Below, piece by piece: positions 16,629 through 24,480 of a stretch of 64,000 bases of DNA. This stretch comes from Candidatus Anaeroferrophillus wilburensis (GTDB lineage: Bacteria > Desulfobacterota > Anaeroferrophillalia > Anaeroferrophillales > Anaeroferrophillaceae). Under the pieces are notes generated by a model. It did no database searches. It saw only the letters and a list, made by a program, of their open reading frames with translations, and had not been told where the DNA came from. Both the position numbers and the translations under genes were made by a program. The stretch spans positions 1 through 64,000 of the forward strand of contig JAFGSY010000027.1 of the NCBI GenBank assembly GCA_016934315.1. The letters are read 5' to 3'. Position 1 is the first letter of the stretch. Every line of letters begins with the position of its first letter.

Positions 16629-19600
16629 TCAGGTCGCCGGCATGCTTATGGCTATTGTCGCTTTCAACTGCTCCATCGTGGTATCGAACCGGGGCAGCGC
16701 AGCTTGACGATCTGCTGTCTGTTCAGCCTTTTGCCGGTAGAGGTTCTGCAGATCCGTCAGCCTTTCATGGGCAATGGCTTGCGCCTGTTCCTCAAGGTTT
16801 TTGCCGGTAATCAGCTGCTGGCCATAGATTATGCGCTCAGCATTGTTGAGCAACAGGATGTTTGCCCGGGTTTTGCTGATTGGTGCGATGACGGCGGCGA
16901 TTTCTACGGTTTTCCGCTGGCCGTGCCGGTCGATAAAGGCGAATGATGCCTTGTCAATCAGGTGCGGCATCCTGGCCATTTCCTCCCGGTATTCGCTGTG
17001 GAGAAATTTCCCCCGGGCAAAGAAGGGGTATCTGGTTTCCAGCACATCCAGCAGAAAACGGAATTCATTGGTATTGAACAGCTGGCCGGTCATCAGTGCC
17101 TGACCTTTGATGGCCACCCGGGCTGCTTTGTAATAGCGTTGCCATTTTTCCTGCAGGGCGTGGCGCTGTTCAGGCTCCTCCGGCTGGCGGAGGTAGGGAT
17201 AGATGCTTTCCAGGTGACTATGAATAGCGTTGAGATTGTCGCTCATCACCGTCCGGGCGATGGAAATGGGCGAGGAAAATTCCAGGTAGAGATTGTCATC
17301 GGTATTAATCATGCCGCCCCGGGCGAAGTCGTCCAGGCCCTTGGAACCCAGGACAAAGTAGCTCATGAAGTCGGCTGCCGACCCCATCTGCACCTGCTGA
17401 AGGTCGGCGGCAACCGCCGGCGCGGCGGCAATGCGGCGATCAAGTTCCGCTTCGTCAATGATGATCGGTTCATTGCTGCCGATAAGTTCGGCATCGTGGT
17501 GGGTAAGCCAGAGCATGGTGTATTTGAAAGACTGGCTGAACGTTTTGACCACTGCCTGCAGATCGGCGGTGGACAGCTCGTAGGCAGGCAGCCATTGGCA
17601 CATGATGCCTCCCGGCTGCAGGCGTTTGGCCGCCATGGTAAAATATTCAACGGTGTAGAGATAGCTGGCCCCCTGGGCCCAGGGATGGATGGGATCGGCG
17701 GTGATGACATCAAACTTCTTGCCGGTGGTCATCAGGAAGTTGCGGCCGTCGTTGAACACCACCGTCAGCTTCGGGTTGTCAAGCACCTGGTGGTTGTAAG
17801 CCGCAAAGGTTCGGGCGCCGCCCATGACTTTCGGTTCAATCTCAGCCAGGGTAATCTCCCTGACACTGGGATGGATCGAGGTGGCTCCCAGGGTCATGCC
17901 GGTTCCCAAGCCGACCACCAGGACTTTTTCCGGCTTGTTGTGGAGCAGCATGGGCAGGTGACCAAGGGTGTACTGGCACTGAATGCCTGAAGAATCAGTG
18001 TCGGCAACCACCTTGCTGTTGACCAGCAGAGCCTGGATGCCGCCTTCACCCTTTATCTTGACGGAACTGATGACTGCCTCGATACCTTCCTGGTAATAGA
18101 GAATATCGGTGTTGTCGAGGGCTTCTTTAAACTTTGCCGGTGAACGGAAAGCGACCGGATCGTTGTTGCGATAGATGGCGAAATAGCTGCTGTTCCACAA
18201 CCGCAGTCCGGTCGTGTTGAACATCAGAAAAAGCAGCATGGCAGAGGTTCCCGCCAATGCGGCAAGCGGCAGCACCCGCGATGGCCGCAGGCTGGCAAGC
18301 ACAACGATGCCATAGCCGATGTTGATGGTGACCAGAATCTGCAGAGCCCGCTCCATGCCGAAAAGGTAGATCAGAAGAAAACCGCTGGCCGCCGCGCCAA
18401 GAATTGCGCCGATGGTGTTATACGCAAGGATCTCGCCCACCGCGAGGCCGATTTTTTGCCGGTAGTGAGCATGAATGTTGCCGGCCAGGGGGAATGCCAC
18501 GCCCATAAAAAAAGAGGGAACCAGCATGTAGAGGTAGGCAACCATAAAGTTGACCAGCAGGCGGGCGGTAAAAATATCGGATTGGTACTGCATGACAAAT
18601 TCCCGCAGGCGTACCGTGTGAAACGGCAGGTCGCGGATGAAGATGCTGACCAGCAGGGCAGAAACACCAATGATTATCTGGACAATGCCGAACCAGGCAA
18701 CCGATCTGGCCTGGGTTTGTTTCCTTGAGCCAAGAATGTGGGGCAGGACTCCGAATGCCTTGCTTCCCAGGGCGATGCCGGTGAGAAAGGCCACCAGCAT
18801 GGTGGTGAAGCTGTAGACGCTGGCACCGGCAACCAGGGCCAGGACCCTGGTCCACAGCACTTCATAGCCGAGGGCGCAGAAGCCGCTGATGCCGATTCCC
18901 CAGAGGACCAGCTTCAAAGGCAGCGGTGCTCCGGTTCCGGCAGCTGCTTTCACTCGTTCCTCTGATGGCTCCCTGCGTTTGGCCGATCGGATCATTTCCG
19001 TCATCTTTTCAGCAGGTGCCAGGATTCTGCCGCCCCACCGCTGCAGGAGAATGCTGGTGATGCCGATCAGCAGATTCATGATTACCGCGGCCTGCAAAGT
19101 AAAGCTGACGGAAAAGAGGCGCAGCAGAAAAAAACCCGCTGCTGCCGCACCCAACACCGCCCCAAGGGTGTTGATGCCGTAGAGCAGCGACAGGTGTCCC
19201 CTGATCTTTTCCGGTTGTCGGGAAAGAAAGCGCGACAGCACCGGCAGGGTCCCCCCCATCAGGGTGGTGGGAATGATCAGGGCGATGAAGGCAAACAGGA
19301 AGCGGATCAGGGTAAGAACAATAATTGCATCATCCTTTCCCCGGGCCAGGCTGATGTAGAGAGACGGGTAGATTTTCATTAAGCCGGCAAAGACGACGGC
19401 GAAAAGGGCGATGCCAATTTCCAGGATGCCATAGAGCCTCAGGGGCCTGATGCTGCGATCCACATATTTGCCGATGACATAGCCTCCCAGGGCCAGTCCG
19501 GCCATGAAAATGGAGAGGACTGCGGTGACCGCCAGATGGGTGCCGCCGAAGATCAGGCTGAGAGAGCGGACCCAGACCACCTGATACATCAGGGCGGCTG

Positions 19601-19655
19601 CTCCGGAGAGGAAAAACATCACATAGACCAGTGAAAGAAGAATGACCTGCTGCAT
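16629..19655 (-). CDS. Membrane-fused spermidine synthase-like protein
   Basis: A 1008-residue protein: a polytopic N-terminal region with two MFS-like halves (about 1-250 and 270-520, e.g. YVMFFLSGAAALMYQVVWVR and GISGFCALGYEVLWTRVLAL), then a spermidine-synthase-type Rossmann domain (about 590-790) with VLVVGLGTGMTLGAT, EIEPKV, FNDGRNFL and ADPIHPWAQGASYLYTVEYF, and a C-terminal ~200-residue helical tail. The start is set at MQQVILL, where GAGG lies 9 nt upstream; the longer open frame to 19814 lacks transmembrane or signal character. The canonical GGGDGG loop is GLGTGM, so true aminopropyl transfer is doubtful; it may act on another nucleophile. Confidence 0.75.
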   Translation of the reverse strand: MQQVILLSLVYVMFFLSGAAALMYQVVWVRSLSLIFGGTHLAVTAVLSIFMAGLALGGYVIGKYVDRSIRPLRLYGILEIGIALFAVVFAGLMKIYPSLYISLARGKDDAIIVLTLIRFLFAFIALIIPTTLMGGTLPVLSRFLSRQPEKIRGHLSLLYGINTLGAVLGAAAAGFFLLRLFSVSFTLQAAVIMNLLIGITSILLQRWGGRILAPAEKMTEMIRSAKRREPSEERVKAAAGTGAPLPLKLVLWGIGISGFCALGYEVLWTRVLALVAGASVYSFTTMLVAFLTGIALGSKAFGVLPHILGSRKQTQARSVAWFGIVQIIIGVSALLVSIFIRDLPFHTVRLREFVMQYQSDIFTARLLVNFMVAYLYMLVPSFFMGVAFPLAGNIHAHYRQKIGLAVGEILAYNTIGAILGAAASGFLLIYLFGMERALQILVTINIGYGIVVLASLRPSRVLPLAALAGTSAMLLFLMFNTTGLRLWNSSYFAIYRNNDPVAFRSPAKFKEALDNTDILYYQEGIEAVISSVKIKGEGGIQALLVNSKVVADTDSSGIQCQYTLGHLPMLLHNKPEKVLVVGLGTGMTLGATSIHPSVREITLAEIEPKVMGGARTFAAYNHQVLDNPKLTVVFNDGRNFLMTTGKKFDVITADPIHPWAQGASYLYTVEYFTMAAKRLQPGGIMCQWLPAYELSTADLQAVVKTFSQSFKYTMLWLTHHDAELIGSNEPIIIDEAELDRRIAAAPAVAADLQQVQMGSAADFMSYFVLGSKGLDDFARGGMINTDDNLYLEFSSPISIARTVMSDNLNAIHSHLESIYPYLRQPEEPEQRHALQEKWQRYYKAARVAIKGQALMTGQLFNTNEFRFLLDVLETRYPFFARGKFLHSEYREEMARMPHLIDKASFAFIDRHGQRKTVEIAAVIAPISKTRANILLLNNAERIIYGQQLITGKNLEEQAQAIAHERLTDLQNLYRQKAEQTADRQAALPRFDTTMEQLKATIAISMPAT

Positions 19656-20057
19656 TTTACATACCTCGAGGCTGGTGGTTTGCTGTTTTATCCTTAATTG
19701 AAAACATGGTAGCAATTTTTGAGCCGTTTTTTTGTTTTTGCCATGCGGTGAACCGGTTTTTCCCGCCAACTCCTTGCCCGCCGCCCGGTTTTTCAGTCCG
19801 CCAACTGTCCTCATTCCTTGTGTTTCCCTTGTTTCAGTAAATCTCCTGATTCGTTTGTGCCGTATCCTGTCTGTCCGTGCTCTTGGGGCTGTTCAGGCCT
19901 GGAAGGCATTAGCTATTGTTAATCGCAGTAAAAAGGTTGGTTATTTCACCAAGTCCATTTGGGAAAATAACCAACCTTTTTACTATGAAAATGATTGGCG
20001 GAACATCTCGTAACTGTAACTCATTGAAAAATTAGAGCTAAATTGATTTTAAGCGAG
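19656..20057. other. Divergent intergenic region without a gene
   Basis: This gap separates the minus-strand synthase-like gene from the plus-strand NHL gene. It holds a large perfect hairpin (19927-19984) and, at its right end, a sigma-54-type promoter. I see no convincing short gene in it. Confidence 0.6.
19927..19984. repeat. Perfect 20-bp inverted repeat with 18-nt loop
   Basis: The left arm AGTAAAAAGGTTGGTTATTT (19927-19946) is exactly complementary to the right arm at 19965-19984. The 18-nt loop itself contains CCAA and TTGG, which can extend the stem. It may be a terminator for an unseen small RNA, a bidirectional terminator, or a small mobile repeat. Confidence 0.7.
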
Positions 20058-20074
20058 TTGGCACAGAGGTTGCT
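20058..20074 (+). promoter_or_regulatory. Candidate sigma-54 (-24/-12) promoter before the NHL/OmcS-like cluster
   Basis: TTGGCACAGAGGTTGCT matches the sigma-54 consensus with the invariant GG (20060-61) and GC (20072-73) separated by 10 nt. Transcription would begin near 20085, so the ATG at 20088 would be almost leaderless, which agrees with the absence of a Shine-Dalgarno there. Confidence 0.5.
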
Positions 20075-20087
20075 CTCTCTCATTGGT

Positions 20088-21080
20088 ATGAAGACACAAC
20101 GCACACATAGCAGCACTGCCATCATCACCGCCATCATGATCAGCATGTTTGTGGCGGCAACTGCCTTTGGGATGGAGATTCAATTCCAATACCGGTTGGC
20201 CAATTTTGATGGCATCGTGTCGTCCCTCTGGGCCCGGTTGGCCCTTGATAAGGAAACAACAGAGTTGTATGCCCTGGACCGGCATGAGCGGGAGGTGCGG
20301 ATTTTCAACGAAGCCGCCATGGAGGTTTTTGCTATCGGTGAGGATGTGGAGCTGGCCGGGGCAGATGATATCGCCCTTGGTGAGGAAGGCACGCTCTATG
20401 TTGTCTACGGTAATTCCCCCGAACATACCGTGCTGAAACTCAACTACAAAGGTGAAGAGGTTGGCCACCTGAGACTTTCCGGGGTGCCGGAAGAATTAAT
20501 GCCGTTCCATCCCGATCATGTTGAGTATCTGGATAACCGCCTGTACTTGGCAGACTCCAACGACCTGTCAATCATCATAGTTGAAGCAGATGGTCGCTTT
20601 CTTAAAGGCTATCGTTTGCCGGCTCTCTTGCAGCAGAATGCTGAAAAGCTTGCTCTTAATGTTGAAGATGGCCAGTTGAAAGACGATCGGCAGATTCCCG
20701 CCTCCTTCGGCGGCTTCTGTGTCGACCAGCAGGGTGCCATGTATTTCACCGTGCCGGCCATGTTTGCCGCCTTTAGGCTGAGTGCTGACGGTGAATTGCA
20801 GGGTTTTGGTCAACCGGGCAGCGCCGCCGGCAAGTTCGGCGTCGTCGGCGGCATCGGTACCGATGGTGCGGGCAACCTTTATATTGCTGATCGCCTGCGG
20901 TGCGTTGTCCTGATCTTTGACCGCAATTTCACCTTTCTGAAGGAGTTTGGCTACCGGGGCTCCCGGCCCGGCAGCCTGATTGTTCCCGATGATGTGGTTG
21001 TCGACGATGCCAGGGGAACGGTCTATGTTTCCCAGGCGGCCAATCGAGGGGTCAGCGTCTACAAGCTGATCTTCAACTGA
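20088..21080 (+). CDS. Secreted NHL-repeat beta-propeller protein
   Basis: A 330-residue exported protein. An N-terminal signal segment (MKTQRTHSSTAIITAIMISM...ATAFG) precedes a six-bladed propeller with NHL-type repeats, such as GTDGAGNLYIADRLRCVVLIFDR, FLKEFGYRGSRPGSLIVPDDV and DDARGTVYVSQAANRGVSVY. Start 20088 is chosen for the signal peptide; a TTG at 20043 is possible, and no clear SD is present. It lies directly upstream of the OmcS-like cytochrome, as NHL proteins do near some Geobacter cytochromes (recollection). It may help secretion, haem loading or polymer assembly, but no catalytic motif shows this. Confidence 0.78.
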   Translation: MKTQRTHSSTAIITAIMISMFVAATAFGMEIQFQYRLANFDGIVSSLWARLALDKETTELYALDRHEREVRIFNEAAMEVFAIGEDVELAGADDIALGEEGTLYVVYGNSPEHTVLKLNYKGEEVGHLRLSGVPEELMPFHPDHVEYLDNRLYLADSNDLSIIIVEADGRFLKGYRLPALLQQNAEKLALNVEDGQLKDDRQIPASFGGFCVDQQGAMYFTVPAMFAAFRLSADGELQGFGQPGSAAGKFGVVGGIGTDGAGNLYIADRLRCVVLIFDRNFTFLKEFGYRGSRPGSLIVPDDVVVDDARGTVYVSQAANRGVSVYKLIFN

Positions 21081-21090
21081 AATCCAGCAG

Positions 21091-21118
21091 TTGAAACAGG
21101 AATAACCTGATGCATAAT
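21091..21118 (+). promoter_or_regulatory. Possible promoter for the riboswitch-cytochrome transcript
   Basis: TTGAAA (21091-21096) and CATAAT (21113-21118) are separated by 16 bp, about 120 nt before the riboswitch aptamer. It is weak in both boxes; the transcript may instead come from the promoter upstream of the NHL gene. Confidence 0.3.
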
Positions 21119-21237
21119 CAACAGTGTCAACAGGGTCTCGCACATGATGAAAGGAGGTATGGAAAAAGGGAGTGGAGAGGCCTGCAGCAAGCAAGAAGGG
21201 AAAAAGGCCGGAGTACCTGATTGATTCCGGCGCAACG

Positions 21238-21331
21238 ATCCTCCGCTAAAGGTAAACCCATTGTAAGGTGGGGACACAAAGCCGCAGGTCCCGAAGGGAT
21301 GGCTGGGCTGCCGGGGAAAAGCAAGGAGGAT
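21238..21331 (+). promoter_or_regulatory. GEMM-I riboswitch (cyclic dinucleotide sensor) controlling the OmcS-like cytochrome
   Basis: The leader shows the GEMM-I core: GGTAAACC, a P2 stem capped by a GTAA (GNRA) tetraloop, then GGGGACACAAAGCC, a P3 stem GCC...TCCC-gaa-GGGA-t-GGC, and TGGGCTGCCG. The 5' strand ATCCTCCGCT (21238-21247) can pair with AGC-aa-GGAGGAT (21320-21331), which contains the Shine-Dalgarno of the cytochrome gene at 21337. Closing this helix would hide the SD. In my alignment the base equivalent to Vc2 position 20 is G, favouring c-di-GMP over cGAMP, but the alignment is by eye. Confidence 0.85.
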
Positions 21332-21336
21332 GAATC

Positions 21337-22503
21337 ATGAAGAAATTAACGTGTGCAATTGCCTGTATGGCCCTGCTGATGTTGGGATTTACCGGTACCG
21401 GATTTGCCTTCCACGGCGGCGGCGTGGCCCACTGCGATGGTTGTCATACCATGCATAACTCGGCTGACAACCCGGCTGAGGGGGCGGCAAATTCCATGCT
21501 CTTGACCGGCTCCGACGCCAGCTCCACCTGTCTGAACTGTCATGCCGGCGGTGGCGGCTACCATGTTATGAGCACCGACGGTTCCAATACCAATGCCGGC
21601 GGTGACTTTTACTGGGTAAACAATGCCTATACGCTGACAGTCCGGGGAACAGTTAACACCTACGCCGGCGATAATGCCGGTCACAACATGGTCGCGGCTG
21701 ACTACGGCATGACTGCCGATGCCCGGGCCGATAATCTCCAGGCGCCCGGCGGCACCTATGCTGCCAATCTGCTGGGCTGCACCAGCTGCCACGATGCCCA
21801 CGGCCAGGTCAACGGCGGGACCAGCAACGGTACGGCGCCGATTTCGGCCTCCGGTTCCTACGGGGCTGCCGAACCGACGGATGGCTCCATTCTCGGCAAC
21901 TACCGTCTGCTTGGTGACAGTCAGTACACGGCCGGCAATACCGATGCCGATGGTTTTGCCTTCAACGCCGATGCCCCGATTGCCCGGGCCAGCGGTTCCA
22001 ACGGCGCCTCGGTTGACTACGGTTCCAATATGTCCGAATGGTGTGCCAACTGCCATGGCGATTTCCTGGTGGGTGGATCCGCCGCCCATAAGCATCCGGC
22101 CGGCAATGATGTGCATCTGAACGGCTATGGCACCAACTATAACTCCTACGTTGCCACCGGTGATTTCACCGGCCTGCAGGCAACCTCTTATGATGCTCTG
22201 GTGCCCTTCGAACGCGGCGTTGTCACTGGTACTTGGGATCTGGATCCCACCAGCACGGCCGGTCCGGACAACAATTCCAATGTCTCATGTCTGACTTGCC
22301 ACCGCGCCCATTCGTCGGCATTCAACAACATGGGCCGCTGGGACTTCGAGGTCGAGATGCTGGCTGAATCCCATGTGTTGGAATCTGCTGATGTACCCGC
22401 CACCGCGGTACCGTACTATGCCGATGGCGCGGCGATCGATATCGTGACCAAGTATGGTGAGTATCAGCGTTCACTGTGTAACAAATGTCACGTGCAGGAT
22501 TAA
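21337..22503 (+). CDS. omcS: OmcS-like hexahaem c-type cytochrome, probable extracellular nanowire subunit
   Basis: A 388-residue secreted cytochrome. The signal peptide ends GFA|FHGGG near residue 24. Six CXXCH sites: C33, C65, C148, C236, C318 and C381. The sequence follows Geobacter OmcS as I remember it: mature N-terminus FHGGGVAHCDGCHTMHNS (OmcS FHSGGVAECEGCHTMHNS), AGHNMVA, SEWCANCH, HPAGND, SNVSCLTCHRAH and C-terminal YQRSLCNKCHVQD. Candidate distal haem ligands are also kept (H26, H40, H76, H116, H155, H253, H325). OmcS polymerises into haem-lined filaments that carry electrons outside the cell. The gene has its own GEMM-I riboswitch and a good SD (AAGGAGG). It is shorter than OmcS (about 407 mature residues), mainly in loops. 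Confidence 0.9.
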   Translation: MKKLTCAIACMALLMLGFTGTGFAFHGGGVAHCDGCHTMHNSADNPAEGAANSMLLTGSDASSTCLNCHAGGGGYHVMSTDGSNTNAGGDFYWVNNAYTLTVRGTVNTYAGDNAGHNMVAADYGMTADARADNLQAPGGTYAANLLGCTSCHDAHGQVNGGTSNGTAPISASGSYGAAEPTDGSILGNYRLLGDSQYTAGNTDADGFAFNADAPIARASGSNGASVDYGSNMSEWCANCHGDFLVGGSAAHKHPAGNDVHLNGYGTNYNSYVATGDFTGLQATSYDALVPFERGVVTGTWDLDPTSTAGPDNNSNVSCLTCHRAHSSAFNNMGRWDFEVEMLAESHVLESADVPATAVPYYADGAAIDIVTKYGEYQRSLCNKCHVQD

Positions 22504-22538
22504 CAGAGGGATACCTGCCGTATAACATGTCGTTGAAT

Positions 22539-22572
22539 ACAAGGGCCGGCGGGATATCCTGCCGGCCCTTGT
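22539..22572 (+). terminator. Terminator after the OmcS-like gene
   Basis: The arms ACAAGGGCCGGC and GCCGGCCCTTGT (12 bp, extendable inward through GGG/TCC pairs) form a very stable hairpin 36 nt after the stop. The following T-run is short (GTTT). Confidence 0.65.
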
Positions 22573-23005
22573 GTTTGACAAAGCCATCTTTGGACACTAA
22601 AGTAGTGATGTGAGGCAGTTGCAGCCCTGTTATCGATATTGTGAAGCTCAACCGCTGTTTGCTGTAACCTTAGAAGGTGTCGGAAGCGGAAATGATTGCC
22701 GGGATTAACGCTGCCCCTTTTGTTCACGGTTGGCGGGCAGAGAAAACCGTTGCTTTTTCTCTAAACCTGATATAGATAATCAGGTATATCTTGAATCGTT
22801 ATCTCTTTCCCGGGGACGAGGCATGTCAATGCTTGCCGCAGGTCACGGAAAAATCGATCAGCAGATGGTTTTCTCCGGTCTTGCCGGTTGGCTGAATGCC
22901 CAGACGGTCGTCATTTTTCAGGTCGGTGGAACTGTTCCGGGTGATGGCAAATATCCATCTCCTTTTTGCAGGGAGTGATGGCGAAGCCCCATCAGGAGGT
23001 GAAGC
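22573..23005. other. Long leader region before the propeller lipoprotein gene
   Basis: About 430 bp without a convincing gene; open frames here lack SD, composition and recognisable motifs. Near its 3' end, CCATCTCC (about 22951-22958) can pair with GGGAG...GATGG (about 22971-22981). The same GATGG can instead pair with CCCATC just before the SD AGGAGG (22994-22999), so a switch between two hairpins is possible. Confidence 0.4.
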
Positions 23006-24475
23006 GTGGGATGTGAACGTCGGCGGCGGCAGGAGAACATCAGGCGCACGGGATCGGTACTGCAGTTTCTTGCGGCGCTTAGGCTGCTGTTGATTCTGTT
23101 CTTGCTTTTTTCAGTTGGTTGCAGTCTTGAGGCGATCGTTGAGGATGCTCCGACCCTGGGGACGAAAGGAAGGGTTTTCGTCTATCTGCAGCCGCTGCCA
23201 CAGGAAAGCCGTTCATTGACGTTTGTCCTCGAGCAGCTGGCAGCGGTTAGTGAAGATGGTTCTTTGAAACCCCTCGAATCATCCTCTCTGGAGATTAAAG
23301 GTGATGCTTTCAGCGGCCGCCAGAAGCTGCTGACGGCGGCAATCCTGCCTTCCGGCAGCTATCAGGGACTTTCCCTGGTGATTGCCGCGGCCACGATAAG
23401 CGGTGAGGAAGGGGAGACAAACCTGCTGGTTCCCGAGCAGCCACTGTTGATATCACAGAAATTCCACCTCCTGCCCGGCAATGACCAGGCGCTTTTTCTC
23501 ACCCTGTTGCCGGAAAACCTGGTTGCCCAGGGCTACCGCTTTTCCCCTTCCTTTTCCCTTGGCGTTCCCCGTCGGCTGACCCGCAATTTCACCGGCTTTG
23601 CCTCCCAGACTGCGACCCATACGGTAACGGTTTTCAATAAGCGGACGATGGAGGTGTTTTGTCTTCTGAGCCCGGGGACCACCCCCCGGGGTATGGCCCT
23701 CGATGATCGCAGCGGGCGGCTGTATGTTGCCCTGGCCGGTGATGACGCGGTGGCGGTGATCGATGTCGATACCCTGGAAGAGGTGGGGCGGGTCGGGCTC
23801 TTTTTTGGTGATCGTCCGGTGGAACTGGCATTGGCGGTGAACGGTGATACCCTGGTTGCCGCCAACCAGGGGTCCCGGACCCTGAGCATTATCGATACCG
23901 CCTCTCTCTATGAAAGACACAGGGTGCAGCTCAACAGCGAGCCGGCCTGGGTGGTGGCCGACAGATCCGGCCGGCAGGTCTACGTTCTTCAGGCCATGGA
24001 TAACTCGGTGGCGATTATTGATCTGGCCAGCGGTGTGCAGCTCACCACCATTGTTCTCGATGAAGTGCCGGAACATGGTGCTTTGAGCCGGGACGGCAAT
24101 CAGCTGTATGTTGTCGGCCGGCGGTCAGGCGATCTGCTGGTGGTTGATCTGCAGCAGCTCGCAGTGGTGGATAAAATTTTTGTCGGTGGTGGTTCCTCAG
24201 CCATCACGGCTGATTCGCGCACCAACCTGGTGTATATCGGCAAGCAGTCGGGTGAGGTGGTTCTGGTTGATGCGGCGGCGCAGATGGTTCTTGACTCATG
24301 TATGGTACCCGGCGATGTGAGACATCTGGCCATTGATGGTGAAGAAAACAGTCTTTTTATCCTGTCGGCTGGTGAGCGCCTCATCCACAAGGTGGATCTG
24401 GTCGGCAAACAGGGCCTGGGCAGGGTGGAAACGGCAGAGGGGGGATATTCCCTGGTGATCATGGGTGCGCGGTAG
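23006..24475 (+). CDS. YVTN-type beta-propeller lipoprotein
   Basis: A 489-residue lipoprotein. The GTG start follows AGGAGG; a long basic n-region precedes the lipobox LFSVGC (about residue 38). The first ~150 residues form a beta-rich domain similar in layout to DUF4382 (GRVFVYLQPLP...ILPSGSYQGLSLVI). A propeller of YVTN-like repeats follows: GMALDDRSGRLYVALAGDDA, VDLASG-type turns, GDTLVAANQGSRTLSIIDT, SGRQVYVLQAMDNSVAIIDL, TNLVYIGKQSGEVVLVD. It is the first gene of a compact run (5 bp before the barrel gene) and is likely an outer-membrane or surface partner of the electron-transfer proteins. No enzyme motif is seen. Confidence 0.78.
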   Translation: MGCERRRRQENIRRTGSVLQFLAALRLLLILFLLFSVGCSLEAIVEDAPTLGTKGRVFVYLQPLPQESRSLTFVLEQLAAVSEDGSLKPLESSSLEIKGDAFSGRQKLLTAAILPSGSYQGLSLVIAAATISGEEGETNLLVPEQPLLISQKFHLLPGNDQALFLTLLPENLVAQGYRFSPSFSLGVPRRLTRNFTGFASQTATHTVTVFNKRTMEVFCLLSPGTTPRGMALDDRSGRLYVALAGDDAVAVIDVDTLEEVGRVGLFFGDRPVELALAVNGDTLVAANQGSRTLSIIDTASLYERHRVQLNSEPAWVVADRSGRQVYVLQAMDNSVAIIDLASGVQLTTIVLDEVPEHGALSRDGNQLYVVGRRSGDLLVVDLQQLAVVDKIFVGGGSSAITADSRTNLVYIGKQSGEVVLVDAAAQMVLDSCMVPGDVRHLAIDGEENSLFILSAGERLIHKVDLVGKQGLGRVETAEGGYSLVIMGAR

Positions 24476-24480
24476 AACTT

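Noticed and set aside
21136-21222. Mini open frame MMKGGMEKGS... upstream of the riboswitch
   Set aside because: About 25 codons, the SD is too close to the ATG, and it overlaps the leader hairpin; no support for translation.
22730-22978. 82-codon plus-strand frame before the propeller lipoprotein
   Set aside because: No SD, no family motif, and it lies in what looks like a structured leader.
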